From the NCBI GenBank assembly GCA_050249235.1, contig JBFWQW010000001.1:1-64000 (forward strand): a DNA stretch of 64,000 nucleotides. The letters are read 5' to 3'. This document shows, piece after piece, positions 8,551-16,944 of the stretch. Within the stretch, counting starts at the first letter, position 1; the number at the start of each line of letters is the position of its first letter. Made by a program: the position numbers and the translations under genes. The notes under the pieces are model-generated. The model was not told where the DNA came from and did no database searches. It saw only the letters and a list, made by a program, of their open reading frames with translations. The stretch comes from JAEKLB01 sp050249235 (GTDB taxonomy: Bacteria; Actinomycetota; Acidimicrobiia; Acidimicrobiales; CADCSY01).

Positions 8551-9528
8551 GTGCTGGCCGCCATGTGCCGGGCCTACGGCCCGCCCGAGTTGCTCGTCGT
8601 CGAGGTGGTGCCCGATCCGGTGGCCGGGCCGGGCGAGGCCGTGGTGCGCATCGAGGCGGCCGCGGTGAACTACCCCGACCTCCTCCTGGCCGCCGACAGG
8701 TACCAGATCTCGGTGCCGCCGCCCTTCGCCCCGGGCAGCGAGTTCGCCGGCGTGGTGGAGACGGTGGGGGAGGGCGTCACGGCGGTCGCGCCCGGCGACC
8801 GGGTGCGGGGCGGCTCGATGGTCGGTGCCTTTGCCCAGCGGATCGCGGTGCCGGCCGGCGGGCTCGACGTGCTGGCCCCGGGCGTCGACCTCGCCGCCGC
8901 GGCCGCCTTCCACGTCGCCCATGCCACCGCCTACCACGCCCTGCGCAGCGTCGGCGGGGTGGCTCCCGGCGACTGGGTGGTGGTGCTCGGCGCCGCCGGT
9001 GGGGTGGGGCTGGCCGCGGTCGAGCTGGCCAAGATCCTGGGTGCCCGGGTGCTGGCGGCGGCGTCGTCGCCGGCCAAGCTCGAGGTGTGCGCGGCGCGGG
9101 GGGCCGACGCCCTCGTCGACTACACGGTGGAGGATCTCAAGGACCGCATCAAGGTGGTGACCGGGGGCGGCGCCGACGTCGTGATCGACCCCGTCGGCGG
9201 CCGCTGGGCCGAGGAGGCGCTGCGGGCCACCCGTTGGGGCGGGCGCTTCGTGACGGTGGGCTTCGCGTCCGGTGAGATCCCGCGCATCCCCCTCAACCTC
9301 GTGCTCCTGAAGGGCGTGGTGGTGAAGGGCTTCGAGATCCGCACGTTCGCCCAGCACGCGCCCGAGGAGGCCGCTCGGGACGCCGCCGAGCTCCAGGCGC
9401 TGTTCGCCGGGGGGACGGTGACGCCGCACATCTCGGCGTCGTTCCCCCTCGAGGAGGCCGGGGCCGCCCTGCGGTCCCTCGCCGACCGCACGGCCACCGG
9501 CAAGGTCGTCATCCTCCCCTGGGCCTGA
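8551..9528 (+). CDS. NADPH:quinone oxidoreductase (medium-chain dehydrogenase)
   Basis: Protein of 325 residues of the medium-chain dehydrogenase/reductase superfamily, quinone-oxidoreductase branch, which lacks zinc. It has a GroES-like N-terminal domain (VNYPDLLLAADRYQ, FAPGSEFAGVVETVGEGV) and a Rossmann domain with VLGAAGGVGLAAVELAK (about residue 147). FEIRTFAQHAPEE is in the C-terminal part. It starts at GTG 8551, 10 bases after the APH stop codon, so it is likely cotranscribed. It probably reduces an enoyl or quinone-type acceptor with NADPH. Confidence 0.88.
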   Translation: MLAAMCRAYGPPELLVVEVVPDPVAGPGEAVVRIEAAAVNYPDLLLAADRYQISVPPPFAPGSEFAGVVETVGEGVTAVAPGDRVRGGSMVGAFAQRIAVPAGGLDVLAPGVDLAAAAAFHVAHATAYHALRSVGGVAPGDWVVVLGAAGGVGLAAVELAKILGARVLAAASSPAKLEVCAARGADALVDYTVEDLKDRIKVVTGGGADVVIDPVGGRWAEEALRATRWGGRFVTVGFASGEIPRIPLNLVLLKGVVVKGFEIRTFAQHAPEEAARDAAELQALFAGGTVTPHISASFPLEEAGAALRSLADRTATGKVVILPWA

Positions 9529-9550
9529 CCGCCGGGCCCGCCGGCCCTGC

Positions 9551-9604
9551 CGCCGCGTGCCATCCGGTCGCCGCGTGCCATCCGGTCGCCGATTGTGATC
9601 CGAT
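9551..9604. repeat. Three 18-base tandem units
   Basis: CGCCGCGTGCCATCCGGT occurs twice exactly (9551-9568, 9569-9586) and a degenerate third unit covers 9587-9604. The block ends 6 bases before the GTG of the DM13 gene, so it fills that gene's promoter region. Confidence 0.7.
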
Positions 9605-9610
9605 TGGCGC

Positions 9611-10333
9611 GTGATCGGCGTGCTGCGGGGGCGGGTCAGTCGGCTCGAGGTGCTCGCCGCTGGCGCGGCCCTGCTGGTCCTCGGAGCGTTGGTCGTCATC
9701 GAGCCGGCCATCCTCGAGGCCCCGTTCCAGAGCAGCCGCACGGTCGCGTTCACCTTCGGTGGCACCGCGATCGCGGCCGTCGCCTTCGTCGGCCTCCTGG
9801 CGCTGCGGGTGCCGGCGCCCGTTCGCCTGGTCGTCCTCGGCGCTCCCTTCGTCGTCGTCAACGCCTGGCTGCTGACACCGTTCTTCGAGGACGACGTCGT
9901 GGACGAGGGCTTCGTGGCTTCGATCGACGGCGCGCCGCGGGCCGGGGTGGTGGCCGACGGTCCGGACGGCGCCACCACGGCCAGCCCGCCGGGTCCGGTG
10001 CTCGTCGGCTCCGGATCCCTACGGGGTCTCGCCGGCCACCGGGGCTCCGGCGAGGCCGGCGTCTTCCGCGACCCGACCGGCGTCCTCACGCTCCGGCTCG
10101 AGCAGCTCGACATCCACAACGGGCCGGATCTCGAGCTGTATCTCGTCCCCGGCGCCGAGCAGCGGTCACCGGCGGCCCGGTCGATCCACCTGGGGCCGCT
10201 GCGGGGCAACGTCGGGAACCTGACCTACGAGCTTCCCGCCGGGACGTCCCTCGACCCGGGGCCGTGGACCGTCCTCATCTGGTGCGAGGCGTTCTCGGTC
10301 GAGTTCACCGCCGCCACGCTGACCGTCACCTGA
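9611..10333 (+). CDS. Membrane-anchored DM13-domain protein
   Basis: Protein of 240 residues. The N-terminal half has about three hydrophobic segments (residues 12-30, 42-60, 66-86) and the C-terminal half is a DM13 domain. The domain shows GSLRGLAGHRGSGEAGVF, LRLEQLDIHNGPDLELYLVPG and WTVLIWCEAFSVEFTAATL. DM13 domains are proposed to have redox or electron-transfer function; one Cys (in IWCEAF) lies at the conserved place. Orientation suggests the domain faces outside the membrane. The start is GTG 9611, directly after an 18-base tandem repeat. No clear operon partner. Confidence 0.8.
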   Translation: MIGVLRGRVSRLEVLAAGAALLVLGALVVIEPAILEAPFQSSRTVAFTFGGTAIAAVAFVGLLALRVPAPVRLVVLGAPFVVVNAWLLTPFFEDDVVDEGFVASIDGAPRAGVVADGPDGATTASPPGPVLVGSGSLRGLAGHRGSGEAGVFRDPTGVLTLRLEQLDIHNGPDLELYLVPGAEQRSPAARSIHLGPLRGNVGNLTYELPAGTSLDPGPWTVLIWCEAFSVEFTAATLTVT

Positions 10334-10452
10334 CGGGCGGCCGCCTGAGAGGCGGCGCGGGCGGTTCGGACCTCCGGTCCGCGGCCCTGTCGCGGCGACG
10401 CGGATGCCGGGGGTGGCGCAGTGGGGCCCGGGGGTGCGCGAAGGTCGTCCGG

Positions 10453-11361
10453 ATGGATCGGGTGTCGACCACCGGCGGCATCCGCCTGCGGGCCACGGCG
10501 GCGTTCGACGTGGGGCGATCGGTGGCCGAGGGGTGGCGCCGAGAGCGCGTCAGCGGCCTCTCGGCCGAGATCGCCTTCTTCTGGGTCCTGAGCCTGTTCC
10601 CCGCCCTGCTGGCCCTGGCCGCCGCCCTGGGCTCGCTGGACGCGCTCGCCGGCAGCGACCTCGCCGAGCGGGCGAAGGCCGAGGTGCTGGGCTTCCTGAG
10701 GGACACCCTCACGGAGGAGGCCAGTGGCACGGTCGACGCGGTGGAGGAGGTCTTCTCCGGCTCCAGCCCGGGCGTGCTGACCGTCGGGGCGGCGGTGGCG
10801 GTCTGGTCGGCGTCGCGGGGATTCAACGCGCTGATCCGGACGCTCGACCTCGTGTACGGCCTGAAGGAGCGCCGCGGGTACCTCGCCACCCGGGCGCTGG
10901 CGCTGGCCCTGGCGGTCGGCAGCGTGGTCGTGATGGCCTCGACGCTCGCCATGCTGGTCCTCGGCCCGCTGCTCGGCACGGGGGGCGAGGTCGCCGATGC
11001 CGTCGGCCTCGGCTCGGCCTTCGCCACCTGGTGGGAGCTGGCCCGCTGGCCCACCGCGGCGGTCGTGCTCGTCGCCTGGTCGACGACGGTGTTCCACCTC
11101 GGGCCCAACCACCGCACCCCGTGGCGCTGGGACCTGCCCGGGGCGGTGCTGACCGCCGTCGCGTGGGCCCTCGCCTCGCTGGGGCTGCGCGCCTACCTGG
11201 CCCTGGCCGGGGGCGGCAACCAGGTCTTCGGGGCGCTGGGGGGCGCGCTCATCGTGCTCCTCTGGCTGTACCTGCTGGCCATGGGGCTGCTCCTCGGCGG
11301 GTTGCTCAACGCTGTGCTGGCCCGGCGCCACGCTCCCCCCGGCACGGCCGCGCCGGGGTGA
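10453..11361 (+). CDS. YihY/BrkB family membrane protein
   Basis: Protein of 302 residues with six predicted membrane spans, the YihY/virulence-factor BrkB family, often wrongly called ribonuclease BN. Diagnostic stretches are LSAEIAFFWVLSLFPALLAL (span 1) and VWSASRGFNALIRTLDLVYG. Later come FHLGPNHRTPWRW, near the last loops, and GALIVLLWLYLLAMGLLLGGLLNAVL (last span). Length is normal for the family. The start is ATG 10453; a GTG nine bases later is also possible. The function of the family is not established; some members are linked to lipid or envelope processes. Confidence 0.88.
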   Translation: MDRVSTTGGIRLRATAAFDVGRSVAEGWRRERVSGLSAEIAFFWVLSLFPALLALAAALGSLDALAGSDLAERAKAEVLGFLRDTLTEEASGTVDAVEEVFSGSSPGVLTVGAAVAVWSASRGFNALIRTLDLVYGLKERRGYLATRALALALAVGSVVVMASTLAMLVLGPLLGTGGEVADAVGLGSAFATWWELARWPTAAVVLVAWSTTVFHLGPNHRTPWRWDLPGAVLTAVAWALASLGLRAYLALAGGGNQVFGALGGALIVLLWLYLLAMGLLLGGLLNAVLARRHAPPGTAAPG

Positions 11362-11416
11362 CCGCACGGGCCGCGACCCTCGTCCCCGTCCCGGCGCCGG
11401 GGCGGGCGCGGGTCGC

Positions 11417-11422
11417 TACGCT
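11417..11422 (+). promoter_or_regulatory. -10 box TACGCT of the 68-residue protein
   Basis: TACGCT followed by 6 bases and then GTG at 11429, the leaderless arrangement. No ribosome site fits between. Confidence 0.5.
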
Positions 11423-11428
11423 GCCCCG

Positions 11429-11635
11429 GTGGCCGACGCGTCGCTCGAGGACCACGCCGGGGGCATCGAGCTCCAGATGATCGAGATCACGGAGCAGCTC
11501 GAGCGAGCCACCGTGCAGGGCCGCAGCGAGGACGTCGCCGCGCTCGAGGCCACCTTGCGGGAGCTCGCCGACGAGCTGGCCCGCACCGCCGAGGCGCTGG
11601 CCCGCCCGGTCCCGCCGTCGCGGATCGACCCGTAG
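11429..11635 (+). CDS. Small helical hypothetical protein
   Basis: Protein of 68 residues, acidic and rich in Glu, Leu and Ala. The stretch from about 12 to 60 shows heptad-like spacing (IELQMIEITEQLERA, LEATLRELADELARTAEAL) that suggests a coiled coil. It contains no Cys, no signal peptide and no known motif. The GTG start is supported by a TACGCT box 6 bases upstream. It follows the YihY gene by 67 bases and is convergent with the SnoaL-like gene at 11689. Its function is unknown. Confidence 0.6.
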   Translation: MADASLEDHAGGIELQMIEITEQLERATVQGRSEDVAALEATLRELADELARTAEALARPVPPSRIDP

Positions 11636-11688
11636 CGCCGGCTGGGGCGCCGCCGGGCCCACCCGTCGACGGTCGGTCGGGCCCGGGG

Positions 11689-12162
11689 CTAGACCACGTC
11701 GGGCATGTCGATGAAGCCCTTGCGCTTCTGGAACCGCCAGCGCCCGTCCTCGCGCACCAGCTCGTCGACGTGGTGGCCGACCGAGGAGATGAAGGGCTTG
11801 CCCTCGGCATCTCGGACGATCACCGTCCACATCACCTCGCCGGTGGCCCGGTCGCCGTCGAGCTCGATGCGGGGGCTGCTCACGATGTGCAGGCCGCCGA
11901 GCCGGCCCTGCTCCCGGGCGGTGGCGCCGCCGCCGAAGTGCTCCTGGACGGCCTTCTCGATGTTCTCCCGACCGTCGGCCCGGGCCGGCCCGAGCCGCAT
12001 CTGGCCCTGCTCGGCGTAGAGAGCGGCGTACTCGGCGAAGTGGCCGCGGTCGAGGTGGTAGCAGTAGGACTCGAACAGGAGCCGTATCTCCTCGATGTCC
12101 TCGAGCCGGCGGAGGCGGGCCTCCAGGTTCGCGAGATCGGTGTTCGTCGAGCCGTCGGCCAT
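11689..12162 (-). CDS. SnoaL/NTF2-like protein
   Basis: Protein of 157 residues with an NTF2-like fold of the kind found in ring-hydroxylating dioxygenase small subunits and SnoaL-like proteins. The N-terminal helices LEARLRRLEDIEEIRLLFESYCYHLDRGHFAEYAALYAE match the group. Strands GEVMWTVIVRDAEGKPFISSVGHHVDELVREDGRWRFQKR follow. The ATG at 12162 opens after the tri-amino segment encoded near the TCGCAACC sequence; no strong RBS is seen. It is divergent from the MFS gene at 12362, with palindrome copy 2 in between. Substrate unknown. Confidence 0.8.
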   Translation of the reverse strand: MADGSTNTDLANLEARLRRLEDIEEIRLLFESYCYHLDRGHFAEYAALYAEQGQMRLGPARADGRENIEKAVQEHFGGGATAREQGRLGGLHIVSSPRIELDGDRATGEVMWTVIVRDAEGKPFISSVGHHVDELVREDGRWRFQKRKGFIDMPDVV

Positions 12163-12256
12163 GGTTGCGACCCCCCTGGGTGCGTCGTCGGACGGCCGGA
12201 ACGCTAGACCGCAGCCGGGGCATCACCGGCGGTCGCCGGCGGCATCACGGCGACCC

Positions 12257-12317
12257 CCCGTTCTCTGTCGCGCCCTGCACCCCAGAGGGGCCGGGCGCGA
12301 CAAAGAACGAGAACGGG
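12257..12317. repeat. Dispersed intergenic palindrome, copy 2
   Basis: Left arm 12257-12275 begins CCCGTTCTCTGTCGCG; right arm 12293-12317 ends GAGAACGGG. The arms pair over 19 bases with a 6-base insertion in the right arm. In this copy the GTCGAC core has become GTCGCG. It lies between divergent genes, which argues against a terminator role. Confidence 0.65.
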
Positions 12318-12348
12318 ACCAGCGTGCCGGTCGGCGCCACGTGCGAGG

Positions 12349-12354
12349 TACGTT
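12349..12354 (+). promoter_or_regulatory. -10 box TACGTT of the MFS gene
   Basis: TACGTT is followed by 7 bases and then the second of two adjacent GTG codons at 12362. This spacing decides the start in favour of 12362. Confidence 0.5.
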
Positions 12355-12361
12355 CCGGGTG

Positions 12362-13702
12362 GTGGGGGAGGGGTCGGGGGCGAAGCGGACGGTGCTCGCC
12401 CTGGAGTCGGTGAACTTCCGGCGTTACTTCGCCGGCCAGCTCCTGTCGACCCTCGGCACCTGGATGCAGATCACCGCCCAGATCTGGCTGGTGCTGGAGA
12501 TCACCGACTCGGGCGCGGCGCTCGGCCGGGTCTCGGCGCTGCAGTTCGTGCCCGCGCTGCTGCTCGGCGCCTGGGCCGGCTCCATCGCCGACCGCTTCGA
12601 GAACCGCCGCCTGCTGCTCGTCACCAACGTCTTCGCCGGCCTCTTCGCCCTCGCCCTCGGGGTCCTCTCGCTCCAGGGCTCGCTCACGGTGGGCTGGCTC
12701 TACGTGGCCGCCTTCGGCGTCGGCACCGGGAACGCCTTCGACCGGGCCGCCGGGCCGGCCTTCGTCACCTCGCTGGTGCCGGCCGACCACCTGCCGAGCG
12801 CCATCGGGCTCTACAGCGTCACCACGTCGGCCTCCCGGATGGTCGGGACGGCGGTCGCCGGCGTGATCGTGGCCACGTGGGGTCCGACCGCCTGTTTCTT
12901 CATCAACGCCGCGTCCTACCTGCTCGTGCTGGCCAGCCTGCTGTCGCTGCGGACGGGCGAGATCACCGATCGCCGGGTGCACGGCGAGCCCATCCGGGTG
13001 AAGGACGGCCTCACCCACATCCGGGCCCGTCCCATCCTGCGGCGGACCCTCGTCACCACGACCGTCGTTGGCATGTTCGGGATGAACTTCATGATCCTGG
13101 TGCCGGCCATGGTGCGGCTGACCTTCGACGCCGACGCCAACTGGTTCGGCATCGCCGAGGTCTTCTCGGGCGCGGGCTCGACCGCGGCGGGGTTCCTCGT
13201 CGGGGCGCTCCACCGGCCCACGGCCCGGACGGTGGCGCTCGGGGCGATGGCGATGGGAGCGGCGACGATCTGCACCGGCCTGGCGCCCACCCTCGTGGCG
13301 TTCTGCGTCCTGATGTTCGCCGTCGGCCTGGCCGCGGTCGGGTTCATGACCGTGTCGATGACGGTCACCCAGGCCAACGCCGAGCCGTCGATGCGGGGTC
13401 GGGTGAGCGCGCTCCAGACGGTGGCGCAGTCGGGCGCGATGCCCATCGGCTCGCTGCTGATCGGCGGGCTGATGTCGGGGATCGGCGTGCGCACGACGAT
13501 GGTCCTCACCGGCGCCAGTGCGGTCGTGGCCGGCCTGGTGCTGACCTCGCTCGAACGAGCCCGGCCGTCGGTGCTGTGGGCGGACGGCGACGTCGGGCAC
13601 CCGCCGGTCGAGCTCGACGCCACGCTCGAGCCCCCGGCCCCGCCGGTGCTGCCCGACGGCCCGGGGGATCCCGTCAGCGGGGCGGCCGCGACACCTCGTT
13701 GA
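12362..13702 (+). CDS. MFS transporter (enterobactin-exporter-like)
   Basis: Membrane protein of 446 residues with about 12 spans, the MFS_3/enterobactin-exporter type that exports small molecules using the proton gradient. NFRRYFAGQLLSTLGTWMQITAQIWLVLEIT is the first span pair and WAGSIADRFENRRLLL is the MFS loop 2-3 signature. Length is typical. Two GTG codons (12359, 12362) are possible; the second fits a leaderless start. The C-terminus overlaps the convergent aldo/keto reductase by 29 bases. The substrate cannot be told. A second MFS of the same type is at 53498. Confidence 0.87.
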   Translation: MGEGSGAKRTVLALESVNFRRYFAGQLLSTLGTWMQITAQIWLVLEITDSGAALGRVSALQFVPALLLGAWAGSIADRFENRRLLLVTNVFAGLFALALGVLSLQGSLTVGWLYVAAFGVGTGNAFDRAAGPAFVTSLVPADHLPSAIGLYSVTTSASRMVGTAVAGVIVATWGPTACFFINAASYLLVLASLLSLRTGEITDRRVHGEPIRVKDGLTHIRARPILRRTLVTTTVVGMFGMNFMILVPAMVRLTFDADANWFGIAEVFSGAGSTAAGFLVGALHRPTARTVALGAMAMGAATICTGLAPTLVAFCVLMFAVGLAAVGFMTVSMTVTQANAEPSMRGRVSALQTVAQSGAMPIGSLLIGGLMSGIGVRTTMVLTGASAVVAGLVLTSLERARPSVLWADGDVGHPPVELDATLEPPAPPVLPDGPGDPVSGAAATPR

Positions 13703-14678
13703 GGCGGGCCACCGAGGCCTCGTCGAGCACGAGGTCGAAGCCCTCCATGTTCTGCTCGTACTGGTCGTAGGTGCGGGGGCCGATGATCACCGATGTCACG
13801 CCGCGGCGGCCGAGGGCCCAGGCGATGGCCACCGCCGTCGACGTCGTGCCCAGCTCGGCGGCCACCTTGCCGACCTCGTCGGCGATGGCCAGGTTGCGGT
13901 CGTCGAGCATGTTGGATCCCGGCACGTTGCGGGGCATGTTGCGGACCGCCGCCGCGGGCGACGGGCGGGTCCGGTTGCGGGCGGCCCGGCTGTCGGCCGG
14001 CGGCTCCTCGCCCCGGCGGTACTTGCCGGTGAGCACGCCGCCGCCGAGGGGGCTGTAGATCAGGGTGCCGACGCCCTGGCGGAGGCAGGTCGGGAGCACG
14101 TCGGTCTCGATCTGTCGGGCGATCAGCGAGTAGCGGGGCTGGAGGCTGACGAAGGGCGTGCCGCCGATGCGGGCCGCGGCCCACTGGGCCTCGACGATCT
14201 CGCCGCCGGTGAAGTTCGAGCAGCCGATGTAGCGGACCTTGCCGGCCTTCACGAAGCCGTCGAGGGTGGCCATCGTCTCCTCGATGGGGGTGTCCGGATC
14301 GGGGAAGTGGCACTGGTAGAGGTCGACGTAGTCGGTGCCGAGGCGCCGGAGGCTGGCCTCGAGGGCCCGGGTCAGGTAGCTGCGGCTGAGGCCCTGGTCG
14401 TTCGGCCCCGGCCCGATCGGCATGCGGCCCTTGGTGGCCACGACCACCGAGTCCCGCCTCGACCGCACCGCCCGGCCCACGACCTCCTCCGACTGGCCGC
14501 CGGTGTAGCCGTTGGCGGTGTCCACGAAGTTGTTGCCGGCGTCGAGGAAGGCGTCGACGATGCGGCGGGCCTCGGCCTCGTCGCACGGCGCCCCCTCCTG
14601 GTGCCCGAACATCATCGCCCCCAGGCAGGCCCGCGACACCCGCAGCCCCGAGCTCCCCATGTTCACCATCGTCGTCAT
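13674..14678 (-). CDS. Aldo/keto reductase
   Basis: NADPH-dependent TIM-barrel oxidoreductase of 334 residues. The full catalytic tetrad is visible: Asp53 and Tyr58 (FVDTANGY), Lys83 (VVATKG) and His124 (DLYQCH). The C-terminal coenzyme motif is SVIIGPRTYDQYEQN. The ATG at 14678 has TAAGGT on the minus strand 6 bases upstream. Its 3' end overlaps the convergent MFS gene by 29 bases. It belongs to the YajO/AKR11-13-like broad group; the substrate is unknown. A second, different aldo/keto reductase is at 22859. Confidence 0.92.
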   Translation of the reverse strand: MTTMVNMGSSGLRVSRACLGAMMFGHQEGAPCDEAEARRIVDAFLDAGNNFVDTANGYTGGQSEEVVGRAVRSRRDSVVVATKGRMPIGPGPNDQGLSRSYLTRALEASLRRLGTDYVDLYQCHFPDPDTPIEETMATLDGFVKAGKVRYIGCSNFTGGEIVEAQWAAARIGGTPFVSLQPRYSLIARQIETDVLPTCLRQGVGTLIYSPLGGGVLTGKYRRGEEPPADSRAARNRTRPSPAAAVRNMPRNVPGSNMLDDRNLAIADEVGKVAAELGTTSTAVAIAWALGRRGVTSVIIGPRTYDQYEQNMEGFDLVLDEASVARLNEVSRPPR

Positions 14679-14684
14679 GGCCGG

Positions 14685-14690
14685 ACCTTA
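14685..14690 (-). promoter_or_regulatory. -10 box TAAGGT of the aldo/keto reductase
   Basis: Minus-strand TAAGGT ends 6 bases before the ATG at 14678, the same leaderless layout as elsewhere in the window. Confidence 0.5.
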
Positions 14691-14784
14691 CGACCGAGCC
14701 GGCCTCCCCCGCGTTGTGTCGTCGCACCCCCGTCGGCTGTGGCGGAGACGCAAGAGAGCGGGCTCAGCGGTCGGCCGGCCGGTG

Positions 14785-16944
14785 TCACCCCACGGGGGCG
14801 GGGGTGATGGTGACCGGGATGGCGGACATGCGGGGCATGCGGTTGATGGCCTGGGTCTCGGCCTCGGCGCTGATGAGCCGGGTGGTGTTGGTGCCGTGGA
14901 CGGTGGGGTCGTCGTCCTCGCCGGGCAGCCCGCCGAAGGCGTGTGACATCGAGACCACGCCCCGGCGCAGGGTGGCGTCGGCCTCGACGACGGCCCGCAC
15001 CCGGCCGTGGTCCGACTCGAGCTCGACGGTCGCACCCGACGCCAGGCCCAGCTCGGCCAGGTCGTCGGGGTGGACGGCGCAGGGGTTCCAGGGCTGGCGG
15101 GGCAGGCCAGGCACCCGACGGCCGAGGCTGTTGATGGTCTCCTTGGTGCGCCGCACGATCAGGCGGAAGGGCCGGCGGGCCAGGTCGGCGGGCGCCGTGG
15201 CGAGCGCGGCCTCCAGCTCGGCCGCCACGTCCGGGGGCAGTACCGCGAACCGGGCCTCGGGCCCGGGGCGGCCGGGGCCGCTGAGCGCCGGACCGACCAC
15301 CGGCGGGCCGGCCCCGGCCACGAGCAGGCCGTGGGGGTGGTGGCGCAGCTCGTCGAGGGGCACCCGGCCGCGGGTGCTGAACGAGGCCAGCACCTCGTCG
15401 GTGGACGGCATCGCCGAGCCCGGGGCGTACTCCCGGCCGGCCACCTGGAGGGTGCGGCCCATGGCCCAGGCCAGGCGCAGGAAGAAGGCCCAGTCGTCGA
15501 TCGTGCCGGGCGGGGCCTCGAGCACCGCCGGGGTGTACTGGGCGAAGGGCTCCTCGAAGAGGCCCTCGTAGGTGCGGGTGGTGTCGGGCCGCTCCAGGTG
15601 CATCACCGGGGCGATCACGTAGTCGGCCAGGCGGGCCGTCTCGGTGGGGAAAGGGTCGACGGTGACGAGGAGATCGAGGGCCCGCAGGGCCCGCACCGCC
15701 TTGTCGCGGTCCGGGATGGCGGTGGCCGGGTTGCCGCCGGACACGATCAGCGCCCGCACCCGGCCCGGGCCGGGCTCGAGGATCTCGTCAGGGAGGGAGG
15801 CGGTGGGCAGCTCCCGCTTGAGGTGGCCGTAGCCCGTCCGGCTCCGGAAGCCTCGCTCCCACGTGCGGTCGGGCGGGATCACCTGGGCCGGCGGCGACTT
15901 GGCCGACCCGAGGACGTTCACGCCCGCGGCCGGCTCGCCCTCCCGGGGGTAGCGGCCGCACACCACGTTGAGGCACCGGGCCAGGTGCTCGGCCAGGTTC
16001 GACCACGGCCCCATGTCCGGGCCGGTGCCGGTCATGGCCATGCCCGAGGAGGCGCTGCCGAAGAGGCGGGCCGCGGCGACCACCTCGTCGGCCGTCAGCC
16101 CGCACAGCCTGGCCACGACGTCGGGGCCGAAGGGCTCGACGGCCCGCCGGAGCTCGCCGAGGCCGTCGACCCAGCGCTCGCAGAACCCGGCGTCCTCGTG
16201 CCCGTCGCGGAGGAGCACGTGGAGCAGGCCGGCGTAGAGGTACGGGTCGGTGCCCGGGACGAGCTGGAGGTGGAGGTCGGCGTGGGCGGCCACCTCCGTC
16301 CGGCGGGGGTCGACCACGATGAGGCGCAGCCCCCGCCGCTTGGCATCGGTGAGCCGGCGGATGGGGTCGTGGATCGGGAAGCCGGTGAACTCGCCGCCCT
16401 GCAGCGAGACCGGGGGGTTCGAGCCGGCCAGCAGCCAGACGTCGGCGTCCTGGAAGCGCTGCCGGCCGCCGGCCCACTGGCCCAGGCGCCCGTCGGCCAC
16501 CCACATCGCCGACTGGTCGATGGTCATGGTGCTGAACGTCATGGACGAGCCCATCGTCGCCCACCAGGCGTTGGCGAACGGCGAGGTGAGCGACGAGAAC
16601 GCAGACTGGGTGCCGGAGAGGAAGGCCACCGAGTCGGGGCCGTGCTCGGCGACGATGTCCTGGAGCCGGGCCGCGATCTCCCCGATGGCGGCCTCGACGT
16701 CGACCGGCTCCGGGGTGCCGTCCGGCGCCCGGCGCAGCGACGTGCGGTGGCGGTCCGGCGCGGCGAGGAAGTCGCCGATGTGGCGGCCCTTCGGGCAGCT
16801 GAAGCCGCGGGTGTGGGGGTTGTCGAGGTCGCCGACGGCTCGGACCACGCGGTTGTCGACCACGTCGACGACGAGCCCGCAGGTGGCGGCGCAGATGCGG
16901 CAGTAGGTGATCCGCCGGTCGACGCCCGTCGCCGGCGCGGTCAC
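14785..16944 (-). CDS. Molybdopterin-dependent oxidoreductase (Fe4S4)
   Basis: Large enzyme of 719 residues of the DMSO-reductase/formate-dehydrogenase superfamily, which binds bis-MGD and one [4Fe-4S] cluster. The cluster motif is near the N-terminus: Cys15, Cys18 and Cys22 (YCRICAATC) and a fourth Cys in FSCPKG (about 49). Molybdopterin regions include LLAGSNPPVSLQG and LIVVDPRRTEVAAHADLHLQLVPGTD. The C-terminal molydop-binding barrel begins about residue 605 (RLIVRRTKETINS). No Tat signal is seen, so it is probably cytoplasmic. The GTG start overlaps the stop of the upstream SDR (GTGA), so the two are translationally coupled. The substrate is unknown. Confidence 0.9.
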   Translation of the reverse strand: MTAPATGVDRRITYCRICAATCGLVVDVVDNRVVRAVGDLDNPHTRGFSCPKGRHIGDFLAAPDRHRTSLRRAPDGTPEPVDVEAAIGEIAARLQDIVAEHGPDSVAFLSGTQSAFSSLTSPFANAWWATMGSSMTFSTMTIDQSAMWVADGRLGQWAGGRQRFQDADVWLLAGSNPPVSLQGGEFTGFPIHDPIRRLTDAKRRGLRLIVVDPRRTEVAAHADLHLQLVPGTDPYLYAGLLHVLLRDGHEDAGFCERWVDGLGELRRAVEPFGPDVVARLCGLTADEVVAAARLFGSASSGMAMTGTGPDMGPWSNLAEHLARCLNVVCGRYPREGEPAAGVNVLGSAKSPPAQVIPPDRTWERGFRSRTGYGHLKRELPTASLPDEILEPGPGRVRALIVSGGNPATAIPDRDKAVRALRALDLLVTVDPFPTETARLADYVIAPVMHLERPDTTRTYEGLFEEPFAQYTPAVLEAPPGTIDDWAFFLRLAWAMGRTLQVAGREYAPGSAMPSTDEVLASFSTRGRVPLDELRHHPHGLLVAGAGPPVVGPALSGPGRPGPEARFAVLPPDVAAELEAALATAPADLARRPFRLIVRRTKETINSLGRRVPGLPRQPWNPCAVHPDDLAELGLASGATVELESDHGRVRAVVEADATLRRGVVSMSHAFGGLPGEDDDPTVHGTNTTRLISAEAETQAINRMPRMSAIPVTITPAPVG

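Noticed and set aside
12257..12317. Palindrome copy 2 as an intrinsic terminator
   Set aside because: It lies between two divergent genes, has no T-run, and belongs to a dispersed repeat family.
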